From Bacillaceae bacterium JMAK1 (GTDB taxonomy: Bacteria; Bacillota; Bacilli; Bacillales; Marinococcaceae), in the NCBI GenBank assembly GCA_012970285.1, contig JIBW01000003.1, forward strand, positions 1-64,000: a DNA stretch of 64,000 bases. Reading direction: 5' to 3'. Positions 10,098 through 20,317 of this stretch are shown piece by piece (positions within the stretch are counted from its first letter, which is position 1; each line of letters starts with the position of its first letter). The notes under the pieces are model-generated. The model was not told the origin of the DNA. It saw only the letters and a list, made by a program, of their open reading frames with translations, and made no database searches. The translations under genes were made by a program, and so were the position numbers.

Positions 10098-10122
10098 GGA
10101 AGAGAGGACGATGCCTCTCTCC
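10098..10122 (-). terminator. Hairpin between binding-protein and permease genes
   Basis: A 9-10 bp stem (10098-10107 with 10114-10122) follows the binding-protein gene on the minus strand, with only a weak pyrimidine run after it. Such hairpins commonly stabilise or partly terminate the abundant binding-protein mRNA; that role is inferred. Confidence 0.5.
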
Positions 10123-10139
10123 ACCGATCATCTGAAGAT

Positions 10140-11843
10140 TTACTCGTTAACCCACCATTCTTCTGGGCGATGTAAACCTGCTCTTGAATGATGTTGGTAC
10201 CCTTGAATTCGATCAGAATATGCTTGGTGCTCTAATGTGTTGTACATCGGAATAACAGGCAATTCTTCTGAAATAAATGCATGCGCATCTTGAACTACTT
10301 GTGTGTATTCGTCTGGATCTACAATTTGAGACATATCTTTAGTTAACGCATCAAAGTCATCATCAGCGTAACGGAACATGTTACCGCCTTCTGGATAAAT
10401 CATTTCACTATGATACGTAAACTCAGGATCAGCATAGAGACCAAGGCTCCAAGCGCCCGCATTCATGTCAAAATCTCCATCATAGTAACGCTCGAGATAA
10501 GCATTGAATTCCATCGTTTCTGCTTCAACATTCATACCTAGTTGGTTTAACATGTCTTGTACGGCTACAATCCACTCACCACGAACGTGAGCTTCAGAGT
10601 TCGTAATTAAGCTGAACGAGAAGTTCTCACCATCTTCATTAACGAGTTGCCCACTACCATCTTGTTCCCAACCAGCTTCAGCTAGAAGTTCTAATGCTGC
10701 GTCTGTGTCATATGGATGTTCAGTATTGTTTCCACCATCAAATGGACCGCCAGAAACGTGTGGAATGTGTGAAACGAGTCCATGACCATCCATGATGCCA
10801 TCTACAATCCCTTGACGATCAGTTGCCATAGCAATAGCTTGACGTACACGTACATCTTGGAATAACTCATTTTCATGGTTAAAGCCCATGAAGTTTACGT
10901 TAACGCCTTCAACTTCGCTAATCGTATACCCGTCAATCGTCTCTGCAGTGCTTACATCTTGTGGGCGAATATTAGCAACATCAACTTCGCCAGATTGTAC
11001 CATCGCAAGTACAGCATCTGGACTTCCTGCAATTCGATATGTGATCTCTTCAATATAAGGACCTTCACCGAAGTACTCATCATTCGCTGCAAAAGTTAAA
11101 TATTGACCATGTACCCACTCATCTAGAGAGTAAGGTCCAGCACCAATGACAGCATCAGATTGAGCATAATCACTCTCAATTAGTTCATCATACGTCTCAT
11201 ACTCACCTAAAATATGTTCTGGAACAATTGGTGTATCAAGATAGAATGTCATATTTGCATCTGGTTCTGATAAAGTAATCGTTAGTTCTAACTCATCAGT
11301 CGCTTCAATCGTGTCAATTGAATCGAATAGCCCTGGAGTTTGACCACCATAATCGTCCATAAGCCAGATTCCAACTGTAAACGCCACGTCTTCAGCCGTT
11401 ACTTGCTCACCATCGTGGAAGTACACATCATCACGAAGTTGAATGACATACTCTAAACCGTCTTCAGAGATTTCTGGAAAATCTTCAGCAACGTAAGGCT
11501 CTAGTTCTAACTCATCAGCTTGTTGACGATATAACTTTGCGTGTAAAATATCTTCAACATCACGAACTTGAGTCGTATTTACGTGAGCAGGAAGTAAGTT
11601 TGGAATTTCACCATCTAGACCAAGAATAATCGATCCGCCTTCAACTGGATCACCTGCATCAGCCGTATCGCCATCATCTTCTCCAGTGTCTTCTCCGCCG
11701 TCATCCTCAACTTCTTCTGAATCTGGATCCGTACCTCCGTCAGCGTCTGTGTCGACACCGTCATCGCCACCATTACAAGCAGCAAGTAACATCCCCATTG
11801 CAAAAATCATAGCTAGCAACATCCAATGTGCTTTCTTTCCCAC
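10140..11843 (-). CDS. Peptide-binding lipoprotein (AppA/OppA type, SBP family 5)
   Basis: Extracellular receptor of the importer. Residues 1-22 are a lipoprotein signal with lipobox LLAAC, so Cys23 would be lipidated. Residues 24-70 form a linker of almost only Asp, Glu, Gly and Thr. The mature SBP_bac_5 domain follows, with ELEPYVAEDFPEIS, VYFHDGEQVTAEDVAFT and VRQAIAMATDR. GTG 11843 is preceded by AAAGGGGG. The 567 residues are slightly longer than usual, because of the linker. The acidic composition suggests function at high salt or pH (inference). Confidence 0.88.
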   Translation of the reverse strand: MGKKAHWMLLAMIFAMGMLLAACNGGDDGVDTDADGGTDPDSEEVEDDGGEDTGEDDGDTADAGDPVEGGSIILGLDGEIPNLLPAHVNTTQVRDVEDILHAKLYRQQADELELEPYVAEDFPEISEDGLEYVIQLRDDVYFHDGEQVTAEDVAFTVGIWLMDDYGGQTPGLFDSIDTIEATDELELTITLSEPDANMTFYLDTPIVPEHILGEYETYDELIESDYAQSDAVIGAGPYSLDEWVHGQYLTFAANDEYFGEGPYIEEITYRIAGSPDAVLAMVQSGEVDVANIRPQDVSTAETIDGYTISEVEGVNVNFMGFNHENELFQDVRVRQAIAMATDRQGIVDGIMDGHGLVSHIPHVSGGPFDGGNNTEHPYDTDAALELLAEAGWEQDGSGQLVNEDGENFSFSLITNSEAHVRGEWIVAVQDMLNQLGMNVEAETMEFNAYLERYYDGDFDMNAGAWSLGLYADPEFTYHSEMIYPEGGNMFRYADDDFDALTKDMSQIVDPDEYTQVVQDAHAFISEELPVIPMYNTLEHQAYSDRIQGYQHHSRAGLHRPEEWWVNE

Positions 11844-11920
11844 TAATAAATCCCCCTTTAGATAATAAAATAACTATAATGGCCCAGAACTTACCGTTTA
11901 AGTTGAGCATCCCTCCCGTT

Positions 11921-12964
11921 CTAAGATAAAGTTGTCGTACCTTCGTTATGTAAATGACAAGCGACAAAATGATCTGGCCGAATTTCTTCCATAACAGGTT
12001 TAACTTGTTTGCACACATCCATCACATACGGACAACGTGTATGAAATACACAACCTGAAGGTGGATTAGCTGGACTCGGTATATCCCCTTTAAGAATAAT
12101 GCGATCTTTTTTTACCTCTCTAGGATGTGATTTCGGAACCGCTGATAATAATGCTTGTGTGTAAGGATGTAACGGTTCGTGGTACAGATCCTTTTTATTT
12201 GCAACTTCCGCCATGTTCCCAAGATACATCACGCCAATTCGATCTGAGAAATGTTTCACAACACTCAAATCATGCGCAATAAACAGATAAGTCAAATTAA
12301 ATTCATCTTGTAAATCATCAAGTAAATTAAGCACTTGTGATTGTACAGAAACATCAAGAGCAGATACAGGTTCATCACCAACGATGAGTTTGGGCTGTAG
12401 AACAAGCGCTCTTGCAATCCCAATTCTTTGTCGTTGTCCCCCAGAAAACTCATGAGGATAGCGATTAATAAAGGAAGGGTTTAATCCTACTCGCTGCATA
12501 ATTGATTGAGCGATTTCTTTTCGTTCTTTTAAATTACTTCCAATATGGTGTACTTTTAAAGGCTCGATCAATGTTGAACCTACAGTTTTACGAGGATTCA
12601 ACGACGAGTAAGGATCTTGATATACCATTTGTAGATCCCGACGTAAATTAAAGAGATGTCGTTCTTTCTTTTTTGTGATGTCTTCGCCATCAAAGACAAT
12701 CGTTCCTTCAGTAGGGTCATACAGTCGAGTAATCGTACGACCTGCTGTTGATTTGCCGCAACCTGATTCACCAACAAGACCAAACGTTTCGCCACGTCTA
12801 ATAAAGAAATTGATACCGTCTACAGCTTTTACATGTCCCTTTGTGCGTTGTAATATTCCTGATTTAACCGGGAAATATTTCTTTAAATTCTTTATTTCAA
12901 GAATTTTTTCATCATGTTTACTTTCTGGCATTTCAGACTTAAGAGCTTCGCTCGTATTCGCCAT
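11921..12964 (-). CDS. Peptide ABC transporter ATPase (AppF/OppF/DppF type)
   Basis: One of two ATPases powering the importer. Visible are Walker [10 protein letters not shown], signature [15 protein letters not shown], Walker [13 protein letters not shown] and the switch histidine in FIAHDLS. A C-terminal oligopeptide_HPY region carries CVFHTRCPY plus two later cysteines, matching the cysteine cluster of this subfamily. ATG 12964 is chosen because AAGGAG lies 9 bases upstream; a start at 12985 is also open. The gene overlaps the preceding ATPase gene by about 26 bases, implying coupled translation. Confidence 0.88.
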   Translation of the reverse strand: MANTSEALKSEMPESKHDEKILEIKNLKKYFPVKSGILQRTKGHVKAVDGINFFIRRGETFGLVGESGCGKSTAGRTITRLYDPTEGTIVFDGEDITKKKERHLFNLRRDLQMVYQDPYSSLNPRKTVGSTLIEPLKVHHIGSNLKERKEIAQSIMQRVGLNPSFINRYPHEFSGGQRQRIGIARALVLQPKLIVGDEPVSALDVSVQSQVLNLLDDLQDEFNLTYLFIAHDLSVVKHFSDRIGVMYLGNMAEVANKKDLYHEPLHPYTQALLSAVPKSHPREVKKDRIILKGDIPSPANPPSGCVFHTRCPYVMDVCKQVKPVMEEIRPDHFVACHLHNEGTTTLS

Positions 12965-13964
12965 CCTTACCGACTCCTTCCTCATGTAGAAAACAGCGTA
13001 CTTTATGTCCCGTTTCTTTCTCTAGTAATGTTGGCTGTTCTTCCGTACACACTTGCATCGCGTATGGACAACGAGTTACAAAGCGGCATCCTTTAGGGAA
13101 ATTATCAGGCGTCGGTACCGAACCAGGAATAGATTCTAGACGAGTCTGTTCCTCGTTTAGTTTCGGCATAGAATTTAAAAGTCCTTCTGTATATGGGTGA
13201 AGAGGTTTGTCAAAAATTTCGTCAATCTTCGCCTCTTCAACCACTTGTCCCCCATACATAACAACAACACGTTGTGCAAGTTCAGCCACGACACCAAGGT
13301 CGTGGGTAATGAGAATGATCGAAGAATCGTAGTCTTTGGATAGCCCTCTCATCAAATCGAGAATTTGTGCTTGTACGGTTACATCCAATGCTGTCGTTGG
13401 CTCATCGGCAATGAGTAGCTTAGGGTTATTACTAAGTGCCATCGCAATCATGACCCGTTGCCTCATCCCCCCTGATAAACGGTGCGGATATTCACGCATC
13501 ATTTCACGAGCTCGGGCAAAACCGACGACCTCTAACATCTCAATTCCTTTTTCGTGTGCTTCACGTTTGGAAAACGGTTGGTGATACATCAATTGTTCTC
13601 GAAGTTGCTCACCAATTGTATAGACCGGGTTTAATGACGACATCGGTTCTTGAAAGATCATCGAGATGTCATTTCCCCGTACTTTCTGCATGTCTTTTTT
13701 CGATTTCTTAAGTAAGTCTTCACCATTAAAGATAATTTCCCCGTTTGTGATTTTACCATTCGGTGCAGGGACGAGTTGCATAATGGAGAGCGAAGTCATG
13801 CTCTTACCCGAGCCTGATTCACCTACAATTGCTACTGTTTCTCCTTTTTCAACTGAAAAACTAACGCCATCAACGACGGTTAGTTCTTGTTTACGGCTGA
13901 AAAATGATGTCGTTACGTCTTTAAGTTCTATAACTGTTTCTTGCCCCAAAGCATGCACCCCCAT
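12939..13964 (-). CDS. Peptide ABC transporter ATPase (AppD/OppD/DppD type)
   Basis: First gene of the operon. The 341-residue ATPase has Walker A GESGSGKS, signature [15 protein letters not shown], Walker [13 protein letters not shown] and ITHDLG, then the C-terminal domain with CRFVTRCPY and further cysteines at the end. Gene order D-F-A-B-C is that of the B. subtilis app operon. The start is uncertain: ATG 13964 lacks a clear ribosome site, and a TTG five codons in would have GGGGGTG upstream. A SigA-like promoter lies 100 bases upstream. Confidence 0.87.
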   Translation of the reverse strand: MGVHALGQETVIELKDVTTSFFSRKQELTVVDGVSFSVEKGETVAIVGESGSGKSMTSLSIMQLVPAPNGKITNGEIIFNGEDLLKKSKKDMQKVRGNDISMIFQEPMSSLNPVYTIGEQLREQLMYHQPFSKREAHEKGIEMLEVVGFARAREMMREYPHRLSGGMRQRVMIAMALSNNPKLLIADEPTTALDVTVQAQILDLMRGLSKDYDSSIILITHDLGVVAELAQRVVVMYGGQVVEEAKIDEIFDKPLHPYTEGLLNSMPKLNEEQTRLESIPGSVPTPDNFPKGCRFVTRCPYAMQVCTEEQPTLLEKETGHKVRCFLHEEGVGKDGEYERSS

Positions 13965-14065
13965 TTCAGTTAGATCTGTATGTATTTTTACACTTTATTG
14001 AATTGAAAGATAATTGAAAATGCGTAACAAGTGCCCTTGTACGAATGACAATGAAACTACTGAAC

Positions 14066-14094
14066 ATTATAAGGGCAGGATTTCAATGATGCAA
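14066..14094 (-). promoter_or_regulatory. Promoter of the peptide ABC operon
   Basis: On the minus strand TTGCAT (14089-14094) is 17 bases from TATAAT (14066-14071), leaving a 95-base leader before the first ATPase gene. Confidence 0.7.
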
Positions 14095-14154
14095 CGTTTT
14101 ATTTAGTCTATTTTTAATATTTTTGATATTATATTGTCACAATTCGTAACAATC

Positions 14155-14604
14155 TTAGCGGTCAATATACGAAAACGTATCTTTATACTGCTTTAATTCA
14201 ACGTTTACATCAACGCTAATAATTCCTTCAATTTCTGAGAGATCTTGGTTCACAAATGAGATGAGCTCATCGTTATTTTTGAAGTATGCTTGAATAATTA
14301 AGTCGTGTTTACCTGAAAATGCACCGATAAATCGTACCGAACCATGACCTTGCAATTGACAAGCAATTGAATCTTGCTTTCCTAATCGCGTCTCAAGTCC
14401 AATAATGGCTTGTACGTTCAGACCTACTTTGTTCGGATTCGTATGAATGATAAATTCAAACACATCCTCCTTTAGCATCTTATTGACACGTGAACGAACC
14501 GTCCCTTCACTAACATCAAGAAGGCGGGCAATTTCGCTATACGACTGCTTTCCATTTTGTTGCAAAAGAGCCAAAATTCTAAAATCCATTGTATCAAGTT
14601 CCAT
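14155..14604 (-). CDS. Lrp/AsnC family transcriptional regulator
   Basis: This 149-residue protein has an N-terminal winged helix (residues 4-55, with LLQQNGKQSYSEIARLLDVSEGTVRSRVNKML) and a C-terminal RAM ligand-binding domain (about 65-140), the standard Lrp/AsnC layout. Such proteins sense amino acids or related metabolites as octamers. It lies directly upstream of the peptide importer operon on the same strand, 190 bases away, so control of that operon or of itself is plausible but unproven. The ribosome site before ATG 14604 is poor (GATGGG). Confidence 0.88.
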   Translation of the reverse strand: MELDTMDFRILALLQQNGKQSYSEIARLLDVSEGTVRSRVNKMLKEDVFEFIIHTNPNKVGLNVQAIIGLETRLGKQDSIACQLQGHGSVRFIGAFSGKHDLIIQAYFKNNDELISFVNQDLSEIEGIISVDVNVELKQYKDTFSYIDR

Positions 14605-14704
14605 TCGCCCATCACATCGATTTCGTATATTATTTTAAATATTCACTGCGCAATCGTTAGAAAAGAGTACATCTTCTATTGAATTCGTAGAATAATTTAG
14701 ACTT

Positions 14705-14733
14705 ATTATACGGTGTGCTAGCCATCTATGCAA
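14705..14733 (-). promoter_or_regulatory. Promoter of the Lrp/AsnC gene
   Basis: On the minus strand TTGCAT (14728-14733), 17 bases, TATAAT (14705-14710). It has the same hexamers as the importer promoter. It leaves a leader of about 95 bases. Confidence 0.65.
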
Positions 14734-14804
14734 TGGTTTTTTCATACAGGTATTTTCTTTGCAACCTCTCTATTCTGACAATAAAACTACGACTTTGTTC
14801 ATAT

Positions 14805-14832
14805 TAATAAAGAGCGCACGTTTGTGCGCTCT
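14805..14832 (-). terminator. Terminator of serS
   Basis: A 9-bp GC-rich stem (14811-14819 with 14824-14832) followed on the minus strand by TTTATT just beyond the serS stop. Confidence 0.75.
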
Positions 14833-14837
14833 CGTCG

Positions 14838-16109
14838 TTAAATCGTTTCTTTTCCACCCATATATGGAATTAATACGTTCGGAACACGAATCGTTCCGTC
14901 CTCTTGCTGATAGTTCTCGATAATTGCAGCAATCGTACGACCAACTGCCAGACCAGAACCATTTAACGTATGCACATACTCTGCTTGAGCCTTTGATTCA
15001 CGCTTAAATTTGATGTTTGCTCTTCTAGCTTGGTAATCTTCACAGTTACTACAAGAAGAAATTTCTTTATAGCTACCATAGCTCGGTAACCACACTTCAA
15101 GATCATACGTTTTTGCAGCAGTAAAACCAATATCACCAGAACATAGATCTAACACACGGTAAGGGAGTTCAAGTTCTTGTAATACGCGTTCTGCATGCCC
15201 GGTTAAATTCGTTAACGCTTCGTAAGAATCCTCAGGCTTCGTATACATAATTAGCTCGACTTTACTGAACTGATGCTGACGAATAATTCCACGTGTATCT
15301 CTCCCTGCAGAACCTGCTTCAGCACGAAAACATTGACTATAGGCAACATATTTAAGATCAAGATCATCACCATTAATGATTTCATTACGGTGAAGGTTTA
15401 CGACCGGTACTTCAGCAGTTGGAATTAAGTAATACGGTCCATCTTCTAGCGCAAACGCATCTTCTTCAAATTTCGGCAATTGTCCTGAGCCGATCATGCT
15501 ATCACGATGAACAATTTGCGGTGGTAACGTTTCAATATACCCATGCTCATCCGCGTGTAAGTCCATCATCCACTGCATAAGAGCCCGCTCTAGCCTAGCT
15601 CCACCACGTTTATAGTACGCGAATCGACTTCCCGTCGTACGCGCTGCACGTTCAAAGTCAATAATATCAAGCTCTGTTGCTAAGTCCCAATGCGCCTTCG
15701 GTTCAAATTCGAACGTTTTAGGCTCTCCCCACGTTTTTACTTCTACGTTTTGTTCTTCACTTTCACCGATCGGTACGGTTTTATGAACGAGGTTTGGAAT
15801 TGTTAAAAGTAAGTGGTTGAGTTCCTCCTCAACACCTCGTAGTTCTTCGTCAAATTGCTTCATTGCTTGACCGATTTCTTTTGTTGCTGCAATCAAATCA
15901 TCTGCGTTTTCTTTCGCACGTTTTCTCTCAGCAACTTGCTTACTGATTTCATTACGTTTTTGCTTTTGTTCCTCAGTTTTGACGATTAACTCTCGGCGTT
16001 TCTCATCAAGAGTAATCGTGCGATCGACTTCTTCTTGGTTTCCACCTTGAGACTTAATGTTGGTTTTCACTTCTTCTACATGTTGACGAATGTATTTCAT
16101 GTCTAACAT
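14838..16109 (-). CDS. serS: Seryl-tRNA synthetase
   Basis: Charges tRNA-Ser with serine. The 423-residue class II synthetase begins with a long antiparallel coiled coil (about residues 25-105) that grips the long variable arm of tRNA-Ser. The catalytic core includes [10 protein letters not shown], motif 2 [26 protein letters not shown] and motif 3 [21 protein letters not shown] 16109 has AAAGGAGG seven bases upstream; an ATG two codons earlier is too close to it. The frame runs back through the leader but that is non-coding T-box. Control is by that leader. Confidence 0.96.
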   Translation of the reverse strand: MLDMKYIRQHVEEVKTNIKSQGGNQEEVDRTITLDEKRRELIVKTEEQKQKRNEISKQVAERKRAKENADDLIAATKEIGQAMKQFDEELRGVEEELNHLLLTIPNLVHKTVPIGESEEQNVEVKTWGEPKTFEFEPKAHWDLATELDIIDFERAARTTGSRFAYYKRGGARLERALMQWMMDLHADEHGYIETLPPQIVHRDSMIGSGQLPKFEEDAFALEDGPYYLIPTAEVPVVNLHRNEIINGDDLDLKYVAYSQCFRAEAGSAGRDTRGIIRQHQFSKVELIMYTKPEDSYEALTNLTGHAERVLQELELPYRVLDLCSGDIGFTAAKTYDLEVWLPSYGSYKEISSCSNCEDYQARRANIKFKRESKAQAEYVHTLNGSGLAVGRTIAAIIENYQQEDGTIRVPNVLIPYMGGKETI

Positions 16110-16130
16110 AGTCATTCCTCCTTTAAAATA

Positions 16131-16375
16131 TAAAAAACCGCCCCTGTAAAAACAGGGACGGTTAAACCGCGATGCCACCCTCATTGTTGATCCATTAAGA
16201 CCAACCAGCTCAAGCCCAATAACGCAGGGGATACGAAAGAACTTAGTTAAGAAGCAAATACTTCTCGTTCCGTTCTTCACTCAAGGCTGGATTCTTAACC
16301 GAAGGTTTACCGGTTCGCAGCAACCACCGGCTCTCTGAAAAACTTCCGCTTAGTACTATTGCCCGTCAACGTTTT
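16131..16375 (-). promoter_or_regulatory. T-box leader of serS
   Basis: The minus-strand leader contains the T-box core AGGGTGGCATCGCGG near 16172-16186 and ends in a strong terminator, stem AACCGTCCCTG with CAGGGGCGGTT plus six T (about 16131-16166). Upstream is a stem I region with GGTTGCTGCGAACC. A TCC triplet in GAATCCAGCC (about 16291) is a candidate serine specifier codon. Uncharged tRNA-Ser would favour the antiterminator and turn serS on. The specifier assignment is tentative; the T-box call is firm. Confidence 0.93.
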
Positions 16376-16411
16376 TAGTCATAGTGTAGACCATTTGTTC
16401 ATGATTTACTC

Positions 16412-16417
16412 ATTATA
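16412..16417 (-). promoter_or_regulatory. -10 element of the serS T-box transcript
   Basis: Perfect TATAAT on the minus strand, about 40 bases before the leader structure. The -35 would overlap the last codons of dacA and is weak. Confidence 0.5.
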
Positions 16418-16431
16418 ACATGATTTTAATT

Positions 16432-17778
16432 TTACGAGAACCATCCACCAATCATGTCGGTTGTACGTCCCCAAAGCCCCGAGAAGAAATCACCAATCCC
16501 TCGCATAGAAAGCACAAACCAATTGGATCGTTCTACATCTTGTTGTGTCACAACCGGTACTCGGTTTTGATTTTCTAATCGTTCATTAAGGTATTCAATG
16601 TCTTCTTCACCAGCATACGTGACTGTGGCATACCCTACAGTCGTTCCTGCTTCAACAGGTGCATCTAACGTGCCATCTTCATTAAGCACATCTGCTGCAA
16701 TCGTAAATTCAACATCAAAGTTCTCTTCATCTCCAGATGAGACGGGCACTTCAATGTTAGAAGCCGTTGCAATGGCTACTTCTTGATCTCGTCCACTTGG
16801 AACCTCAATCGTTAACATTTCAGGATCTTGTTGACCTTCTTCTACGATCTCAGCCGTTTCATACGTATCAAACCCATAATCATAGAGAACTTTAGTTTGT
16901 TGGAATCGTGCTGAGTTATCTTCTGTTCTCATCACAACAGATAATAAACGGGTACCGTCTTGCTCAACCGTTCCTGTAAATGCGCTTCCTGCGCGCGAAG
17001 TCGAGCCAGTCTTTAATCCATCTACGCCTTCGTACTCAAATAAATGCCCTGGTAACATCCAATTCCAGTTCGTCATTTCAACGTAATCATTCGTTCCTTC
17101 GCGGAACGGCAAAGAAGGAATGTTCGCTATATCTAGAATCTCTGGATATTCGGTGATCACGTGATAAGCAAGCGTCGCAGTGTCTCTTGCTGACATTTCA
17201 TTTTCGGCATTCTCATCTGTACCTTCAGGGTGGAACCCTTGCATACTCGAGTTGTTTAACCCTGTTGAGTTAACAAAGTGTGTATTCGTAAGACCTAGCT
17301 CCTCAGCCGTTTCATTCATTAAATCAACAAAAGCTGCTTCACTGCCTGCAACGGCTTCTGCTAATGCAATTGTCGAACCATTCGCTGAGTAGATTGCCAT
17401 CGCTTCATACATTTCTTCAACGGTATACGTCGTATCTGTACGTAAAAAGACGTTCGATAAAGCTCTGTCTTGTGATAATAATGCCACTTCATCAGTCACA
17501 GTTAATTCTTGATCCCAGGACAATTCCCCTGCTTCAATCGCGCGATTAACGAGGTATTCTGTCATCATCTTAGACATACTCGCCACTGGTAATTGCTCAT
17601 CAATGTTGTCTTCGTATAGAACTACACCGCTTTCCATATCAACGAGAACGGATGCCTCCGCATCAATTGACGGTTCTTGTGCTGATGCTGGTGTAATCAC
17701 AACCGTAGCGAGTAAGGCTGCTGCTGTTAATGCAGTCATTGATTTATATGTATATCGTTTCATATATGTACTTATCAC
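16432..17778 (-). CDS. dacA: D-alanyl-D-alanine carboxypeptidase (PBP5 type)
   Basis: Removes the terminal D-alanine from peptidoglycan pentapeptides. After a signal peptide ending ASA comes the penicillin-binding fold with SMSK (nucleophile serine near residue 67), SAN (about 130) and KTGS, then a C-terminal beta domain and an amphipathic membrane-anchoring tail, as in S11 peptidases. The length of 448 is normal. Start choice is uncertain: GTG 17778 has AAGGGG 11 bases upstream, ATG 17763 has no ribosome site, and GTG 17790 overlaps the ribosome site. It follows guaB as in B. subtilis; pdxST are missing between it and serS. Confidence 0.93.
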   Translation of the reverse strand: MISTYMKRYTYKSMTALTAAALLATVVITPASAQEPSIDAEASVLVDMESGVVLYEDNIDEQLPVASMSKMMTEYLVNRAIEAGELSWDQELTVTDEVALLSQDRALSNVFLRTDTTYTVEEMYEAMAIYSANGSTIALAEAVAGSEAAFVDLMNETAEELGLTNTHFVNSTGLNNSSMQGFHPEGTDENAENEMSARDTATLAYHVITEYPEILDIANIPSLPFREGTNDYVEMTNWNWMLPGHLFEYEGVDGLKTGSTSRAGSAFTGTVEQDGTRLLSVVMRTEDNSARFQQTKVLYDYGFDTYETAEIVEEGQQDPEMLTIEVPSGRDQEVAIATASNIEVPVSSGDEENFDVEFTIAADVLNEDGTLDAPVEAGTTVGYATVTYAGEEDIEYLNERLENQNRVPVVTQQDVERSNWFVLSMRGIGDFFSGLWGRTTDMIGGWFS

Positions 17779-17888
17779 GTTAACTAACACCCCTTGGTGA
17801 TCTTGTCTAATCCAGACGTAATTTTACCACAGATGGACCGTAAAAAATAGATGCTTGCAAACGGATCTTATTTTCTACCTTTTTAATC

Positions 17889-17919
17889 AAAAAAAGACCC
17901 GGGTAATTTCCCGGGAAAT
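17889..17919 (-). terminator. Terminator of guaB
   Basis: CCCGGG at 17898-17903 pairs with CCCGGG at 17910-17915, followed on the minus strand by a seven-T run. It overlaps the Noc-type palindrome. Confidence 0.8.
17906..17919. promoter_or_regulatory. Noc-binding-type palindrome (NBS)
   Basis: ATTTCCCGGGAAAT is identical to the consensus recognised by the B. subtilis nucleoid occlusion protein Noc as I remember it. A Noc homologue is encoded at 36792-37664. The site also forms part of the guaB terminator, so the match could be partly structural. Confidence 0.6.
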
Positions 17920-17924
17920 GAAAG

Positions 17925-19487
<1,563 letters not shown>

Positions 19488-19552
19488 TTACGCAATGTTT
19501 AGGTGCGAACAAGAAGTTCTAACTTTCTAATAAATTGAAAGGAAAAACTTGT

Positions 19553-20275
19553 ATGAACCCGCTAAATGATGTCAGACCTTTTCTCGCAGTTGATCCTCTT
19601 CAGAAAAGTCTTCTTCGTTATTACGTAAGAACTGGGCATGAAGAGAAGAAGGCTAATTCCTTCGCTTATCAAAACACTCTACCGTTTCTTCATCGGTTCT
19701 TACAAGGAGAACGCCTCTTAAATACGCAAGAAACTGCAGATCTCCACATCCAACCTCTACTTCTTTACTATGGATTTACGGAGTTTTTAAAAGCGATTAT
19801 ATTGTTTTATCAACCATCCTATCCAGAAACAACGTCTGTTCTCGCGCACGGCCTGAGTACGAGAAAACGAAAAAAGAAAGATTACCGTTTTATCGATGAC
19901 GAGGTAAAAACACAACGCAATGGTTTGTTCCCTCTACTCTCCTCAAAAATGTTTCACCTTTCTATCGAGGAAGGAACCCGCTTTAAAATGTCTGAACTGT
20001 TCGTTCAACTGCACGATATGGAATCAATCATTCGTCATGATGCACGAATTACGCCACCGAAAAACACGACAATCATTCCTGAATTACTTATTCATCACAT
20101 GCTGTTATACAACTTGAGCATGATTAGTCGTTATGAGAGTGAATGGTGGGGTGAATTGATTACGAGTCGCTTGTCTCAAGACGTACCTTTAATAGAATTG
20201 TACTTACAACAAGCAGGCCAACGAATCCGCACATTAATTAGTGAGGAAACATTAAAAGGCCTCGTAACGATGTAA
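19553..20275 (+). CDS. yaaC: YaaC-like protein
   Basis: The 240-residue protein is largely helical and contains LLLYYGFTEFLKAIILFYQPSYP and LAHGLSTRKRKKKDYRF, matching the YaaC family as I recall it. The family's function is unknown. It occupies the conserved place between gyrA and guaB and is transcribed toward gyrA, against the replication direction, as in B. subtilis. ATG 19553 is preceded by AAAGGA at 9 bases. B. subtilis has an rRNA operon between gyrA and yaaC; none is present here. Confidence 0.8.
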   Translation: MNPLNDVRPFLAVDPLQKSLLRYYVRTGHEEKKANSFAYQNTLPFLHRFLQGERLLNTQETADLHIQPLLLYYGFTEFLKAIILFYQPSYPETTSVLAHGLSTRKRKKKDYRFIDDEVKTQRNGLFPLLSSKMFHLSIEEGTRFKMSELFVQLHDMESIIRHDARITPPKNTTIIPELLIHHMLLYNLSMISRYESEWWGELITSRLSQDVPLIELYLQQAGQRIRTLISEETLKGLVTM

Positions 20276-20304
20276 AAGACCCTCAACTTGTACGGTTGAG
20301 GGTC
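20274..20304 (-). terminator. Terminator between gyrA and yaaC
   Basis: A 10-bp stem (20278-20287 with 20295-20304) followed on the minus strand by TTTT ends gyrA. It overlaps the last codon of yaaC and can serve both convergent genes. Confidence 0.8.
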
Positions 20305-20317
20305 TCGCTTGTTCAAC

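Noticed and set aside
13985-14025. CodY-like box before the peptide importer
   Set aside because: AT-rich AATTGAAA repeats only loosely resemble AATTTTCNGAAAATT; too many mismatches to support.
14480-14500. CACGTG within the Lrp gene as parS
   Set aside because: Four or more mismatches outside the core. The same applies to CACGTG near 19405, 30655, 47017 and 59609.
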